This document shows positions 31,284 through 34,461 of a DNA stretch of 34,461 nt, piece by piece. Numbering within the stretch: position 1 is the stretch's first letter; every line of letters begins with the position of its first letter. The notes beneath the pieces are model-generated. The model did no database searches. It saw only the letters and a program-made list of their open reading frames with translations, and had not been told where the DNA came from. The translations under genes and the position numbers were made by a program. Source of the DNA: Microcystis wesenbergii FACHB-1317. GTDB taxonomy: Bacteria; Cyanobacteriota; Cyanobacteriia; Cyanobacteriales; Microcystaceae. The stretch lies in contig NZ_JACJQV010000114.1 in NCBI RefSeq assembly GCF_014696875.1, positions 1-34,461 of the forward strand. The letters run 5' to 3'.

Positions 31284-32653
31284 GATAAACGCTCCTCTAG
31301 TAAGGCATCAATTCGGGATTCTAAACTATTAGGTTGACTAATTTCGCTAAAGGGTTTAACGTCTTGAACAAATAATGACAGTTGTTCATATTCTTGCTTT
31401 TCTTCTGCTGCCAGATTTTTATTTTTACGATTTAGTTGGTGGTAACGCTTAATTTTATTTTCTGTCTCAGTGGGAAAGGTTGATTTCAAACCAAAAGCAG
31501 AACTTGTTAAAGTACGATCAACATTAGCCGCTAATTCTAAATAAGGAATTTCTACAATCTCTAATTCACCCGCTACCAGATCGATTCGTAGGGTTAAAGA
31601 CTTTTCCCCCGCACCGGCAGCGATTAAAGGACTATGAGTAGCGACAAAGAATTGAAGCTTGGGAAAAACTTCCTGTAACCATCCAGCAATTTCCCTTTGC
31701 CAAGAAGGATGTAAATGAATATCTAACTCATCGATTAAGACGACTCCAGAAGCCTCTGTGGGGTTATCTAGATTGGGGAAGGATTGTAATAATCGCCAAA
31801 TTAAATCCCCAGCTAAAGCAATCATACTCCGAAAACCATCGGATAAACTAATGGTTGGAACTTTTTGACCGTTAACTAGAAACTGAATCAAGCCATCGGC
31901 AGTTACTTCAGCAATTTCTACATTACCGGGTAACAGTTTAGTAATTGCTTCTTCGCCGATTTTTTTCATTTGTTTGGCTTGATTATCTTCAGGATTTTTG
32001 GCTATTCGATAATCTAAATACACCATCCATCTCTCAAAAGAACTTAAAGATGTATCCTCATTAAATTGGCTGAAAAAGTTGCTAGAGCGTTTCGGAGGTT
32101 CAAGACTAGGAATAATCACTTGACTCACTCGTGTCAAACGACGGAAAGCTCCATAACCGACGGCAAACCAACCATGATTATCGGAGGCAAAAGCATTGGC
32201 TCGCAACCAACTCAAAATTTTGCTATTTTCTTCGATTAATGCTGGTTCTGTATAGGTTTGTTTGTCCTTACTGCCTCCTAACTCTAACCTTTCCTTGCCT
32301 GTAACAAAATAGGAATAAGCAAAAGTTTTTCGAGTTTTATCCGTACCAAATTTTCCTGCATCCCCATCTTCTTGATGAAGCACTGCGGTTAATTTACCCG
32401 GTGTCTTGGGATTACATATCCAACCAGTCGGACGTGGTAATAATTCTTTGGCTGCTTCTGGTCCTGCGAGCAGCAAAGCTAAAGCCTGTAAAATCGTGCT
32501 TTTTCCTACTCCATTTTCTCCTAATAAAGTGATCCAATGATAAGGTTTAGCTCGCCAATGACGTTGATTATTGGGATTACGAATAAATTTAATCTCTTGA
32601 TTCTGGAAGCATTTAATGTTTTCGAGTGTTATACTTTCAACCCACATCGACAT
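31280..32653 (-). CDS. ptuA: Septu system AAA-type ATPase PtuA
   Basis: A 457-residue SMC/ABC-like ATPase. Walker A is GENGVGKST at 45-53. LSDGFRSMIALAGDL is the signature region, VVLIDELDIHLHP the Walker B, and FVATHSPLIAAGA the switch His. It begins VESITLENIKCFQNQ, like OLD-type and PtuA proteins. It is the sensor/ATPase of the Septu phage-defence pair. It sits between the chlI gene, whose terminator lies just downstream of chlI, and a glycosyltransferase; insertion as a defence cassette is likely. Confidence 0.88.
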   Translation of the reverse strand: MSMWVESITLENIKCFQNQEIKFIRNPNNQRHWRAKPYHWITLLGENGVGKSTILQALALLLAGPEAAKELLPRPTGWICNPKTPGKLTAVLHQEDGDAGKFGTDKTRKTFAYSYFVTGKERLELGGSKDKQTYTEPALIEENSKILSWLRANAFASDNHGWFAVGYGAFRRLTRVSQVIIPSLEPPKRSSNFFSQFNEDTSLSSFERWMVYLDYRIAKNPEDNQAKQMKKIGEEAITKLLPGNVEIAEVTADGLIQFLVNGQKVPTISLSDGFRSMIALAGDLIWRLLQSFPNLDNPTEASGVVLIDELDIHLHPSWQREIAGWLQEVFPKLQFFVATHSPLIAAGAGEKSLTLRIDLVAGELEIVEIPYLELAANVDRTLTSSAFGLKSTFPTETENKIKRYHQLNRKNKNLAAEEKQEYEQLSLFVQDVKPFSEISQPNSLESRIDALLEERLS

Positions 32654-32737
32654 TCCCCCAGAGAATAACAGCGATCGATAAAATTCTAGCTTATTCGGTC
32701 ACATCTAGCCCTTTTTGGCCTTCATCTCTAAATCCAG

Positions 32738-32764
32738 TCAAAAACCCTCTCTTCGGGGAGAGGG
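32738..32764 (-). terminator. Intrinsic terminator of chlI
   Basis: Read on the minus strand, CCCTCTC...GAGAGGG (arms 32758-32764 and 32745-32751) with a CCCGAA loop is followed by TTTTTGAC. A stable GC stem directly followed by five T residues, eleven bases past the chlI stop, is a classic rho-independent terminator. Confidence 0.85.
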
Positions 32765-32774
32765 GGAATTAGAT

Positions 32775-33848
32775 TTAGGAATTTTCCTCTAATCCAAAGA
32801 CGCGATTAAAAGCTTTCAAGACTTTATAACCAGAATCGATCGATTCTAAGGGATCTTTCCGCAAACGGTGACGTAAACAGAGAACAATTACCCGACGGAT
32901 ATCATCTACCGTCACAGTTGTCCGTCCTTCCAAAGCGGCCAGAGCTTTAGCGGCGCGATTGGTAACGATATCGCCGCGCAATCCATCCACGTCTAACTCG
33001 GAACAAACCTCGGAAATTTTCACCCGCAGATCGTAATCAAGCTCAACGGAAGGCAAAAGATTTTGGGCCTCCACTAGCTTTCTTTGCAGTTCTTCCTGTT
33101 CTAAGTTGTATTTCTCTAAAAACGAGATCGGATTGCCATCAAATTCCGCACGCTGTTCCACGATTTTGACCCGTAGAGGTGGTTCTTTGACGGTGTGAAT
33201 CTCGGCGTGCATTCCGAAGCGATCGAGCAGTTGTGGGCGCAATTCTCCCTCTTCTGGGTTGCCCGATCCCACCAAAACAAACCGGGCCGGGTGACGGATG
33301 GAAATTCCTTCCCGTTCCACCGTATTCCAACCACTAGCGGCCGAATCTAATAGCACATCGACGAGGTGATCGTCAAGTAAATTGACTTCATCCACATAGA
33401 GAATGCCGCGGTTAGCTTTGGCCAGCAAACCAGGTTCAAAAGCTTTTACCCCTTCTGACAGGGCCTTTTCGATGTCAATCGTGCCACAGACCCGATCCTC
33501 CGTCGCACCGAGGGGCAGATCTACCATAGTGACTTTTTTCTTGGCAATGGTCAAGGGAATGGCTTCATCCACCTTTTGCCGCACCTCATCGCTCATTAAA
33601 TCGGGATCATTGGGGTCAGAATTAAAGGGATCGTTAGCAACTACGTCAATTTCTGGTAAAAGGTCGGCTAAAGCCCTAATTGTGGTCGATTTTCCCGTAC
33701 CTCGATCCCCCATAATCATCACCCCGCCAATTTTGGGGTCGATGACGTTGAGCATTAGGGATAATTTCATTTCTTCCTGGCCGACAATAGCGGTGAAGGG
33801 AAAAACCACGCGGCGAGTTTTCGGAGGAGCTTGGGGAGTCACGGTCAT
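32775..33848 (-). CDS. chlI: Magnesium chelatase ATPase subunit I
   Basis: A 357-residue AAA+ protein from ATG 33848; the frame opens at a TTG at 33860. Walker A is GDRGTGKS at 47-54, Walker [11 protein letters not shown], and [18 protein letters not shown] covers sensor 1 and the arginine finger. It forms the hexameric motor that, with ChlD and ChlH, inserts Mg2+ into protoporphyrin IX, the first step specific to chlorophyll. Length and sequence are normal for cyanobacteria, and it is the best marker that the host is photosynthetic. Confidence 0.97.
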   Translation of the reverse strand: MTVTPQAPPKTRRVVFPFTAIVGQEEMKLSLMLNVIDPKIGGVMIMGDRGTGKSTTIRALADLLPEIDVVANDPFNSDPNDPDLMSDEVRQKVDEAIPLTIAKKKVTMVDLPLGATEDRVCGTIDIEKALSEGVKAFEPGLLAKANRGILYVDEVNLLDDHLVDVLLDSAASGWNTVEREGISIRHPARFVLVGSGNPEEGELRPQLLDRFGMHAEIHTVKEPPLRVKIVEQRAEFDGNPISFLEKYNLEQEELQRKLVEAQNLLPSVELDYDLRVKISEVCSELDVDGLRGDIVTNRAAKALAALEGRTTVTVDDIRRVIVLCLRHRLRKDPLESIDSGYKVLKAFNRVFGLEENS

Positions 33849-33931
33849 AGGTGGATTCAAAAGTCAAGAGTTTTTGAGTAAAGAATTATATCTAGTGGGG
33901 GTTCTAGCCGTCAGCTTTCAGCAAAGCTTTA

Positions 33932-34321
33932 TCATTGTAAGTCTTTTTCCCTGCTTTTTAAGATCCAGCGCCAGAGGGGATGACCTGGCCCTTCGTCCCG
34001 AATTTTCTGCACCCGTTGCTCTAAGCGCAGTTTTTCTCTGGGGGAAAGTCCTAAAACAATATTGCGACTTTGCCAGACTAACACTGCTCCTGTAATGGCA
34101 ACACAAAAGGCTAGACCGATAGAAGGCCAGTAATTGAAAGCTAAAGCGTATCTAAGGGCTGTCCAAGTAAAATATTGCCGCATTAAAGCTATATCATCCC
34201 ATAAAACCCATAAACTAGCCGAACCAATCACTAACCAACAACCCAACACGAATAACCAACGACCCCATACCGTCAGTCGATGTAATCTTTGGACTTGTTG
34301 CTGTAGTTCGGAATCGGCCAT
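33932..34321 (-). CDS. Conserved membrane protein, three helices
   Basis: A 129-residue protein with a short polar start (MADSELQQQVQRLHRL), two strong helices (WLFVLGCWLVIGSASLWVL and WPSIGLAFCVAITGAVLVW), a possible amphipathic helix between them, and a basic coiled C-terminus (SPREKLRLEQRVQKI). It lies upstream of chlI on the same strand with an 83-bp gap. I do not recognise a named family. Confidence 0.75.
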   Translation of the reverse strand: MADSELQQQVQRLHRLTVWGRWLFVLGCWLVIGSASLWVLWDDIALMRQYFTWTALRYALAFNYWPSIGLAFCVAITGAVLVWQSRNIVLGLSPREKLRLEQRVQKIRDEGPGHPLWRWILKSREKDLQ

Positions 34322-34340
34322 TTCAGTTATCAGTTATTCA

Positions 34341-34461
34341 GTGGGGGTGTGGGGTGTGGGGTGTGGGGGAATGGGGAAGTGGGGTGTGGGGTGTGGGGTG
34401 TGGGGTGTGGGGGGTGGGGTGTGGGGTGTGGGGGGATGGGGTGTGGGGAGTGGGGTGTGGG
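34341..34461. repeat. GTGGGGT minisatellite
   Basis: From 34341 to the end of the window the plus strand is an almost pure G/T array of 7-8 bp units (GTGGGGT, GTGTGGG) with a few GGGAATGG or GGGAAGT interruptions. A similar TGTAGGG array lies at about 25436. The G runs could form quadruplexes. The array continues beyond the window. Confidence 0.9.

Noticed and set aside
33403-34095. 230-codon plus-strand ORF opposite chlI
   Set aside because: It is antisense to chlI and to the gene upstream; chlI has a clear family match and terminator.
1-34461. tRNA or rRNA genes
   Set aside because: No cloverleaf with a TTCGA-type T-loop and CCA-like end, nor any rRNA signature, was recognised by eye; a covariance search would settle it.

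Overview
The window looks like a cyanobacterial chromosome, most likely Microcystis or a close relative. HIP1-type GCGATCGC octamers are frequent. There is a Mg-chelatase subunit ChlI, a CYP120-type P450, a cyanobacterial-style AarF/UbiB kinase, many toxin-antitoxin (TA) pairs, MITEs, and G-rich GTGGGGT/TGTAGGG minisatellites. The genus is inferred from gene content and style, not proven.

Layout. (1) 1-6.5 kb: an integron. A full-length integron-type tyrosine recombinase (IntI, minus strand) is divergent from a single 4.3-kb cassette that begins at a GTTAGGT attI-like core and ends in a well-formed attC. The cassette holds one 1325-residue gene. Its first half is an L-amino-acid-oxidase-like flavoprotein and its second half a lipoxygenase fold in which one canonical iron-ligand histidine is a methionine. 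Left of intI lies a decayed second copy of the attC/downstream flank: half an attC, a deleted 3' piece of the FUSC gene, and a stump of a VapBC pair. Direct repeats therefore bracket the integron. (2) 6.6-10.6 kb: an efflux operon on the minus strand (HlyD-type adaptor, a 58-residue membrane protein, FUSC-family exporter). (3) 11-19.6 kb: an accessory or defence island bounded by two same-orientation pieces of a C-run MITE. It holds three tandem PD-(D/E)XK-like coiled-coil paralogues, a TIR/NB-ARC/TPR STAND protein, a ParE/RelE-type TA pair, a small TPR gene, a DUF433/DUF5615 pair, a truncated HNH nuclease with its usual small partner, a MNT/HEPN pair, gene relics and roughly 104-bp direct repeats. 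(4) 19.6-25.4 kb: core genes (DUF2062, mnmE, alr) with a duplicated small coiled-coil membrane protein and a TnpB-only insertion. (5) 25.8-34.3 kb: CYP120-like P450, AarF/UbiB kinase, a MurG-like glycosyltransferase, a Septu (PtuAB) defence pair, chlI and a three-helix membrane protein, ending in a minisatellite.

How the parts relate. IntI, attI and attC form a platform able to capture cassettes. The two FUSC-flank copies could allow loss of the whole platform by homologous recombination. The TIR-STAND gene with its nuclease-like neighbours, the TA pairs and PtuAB look like anti-phage or stress functions. The rest is housekeeping (tRNA modification, cell-wall D-alanine, chlorophyll) or export.
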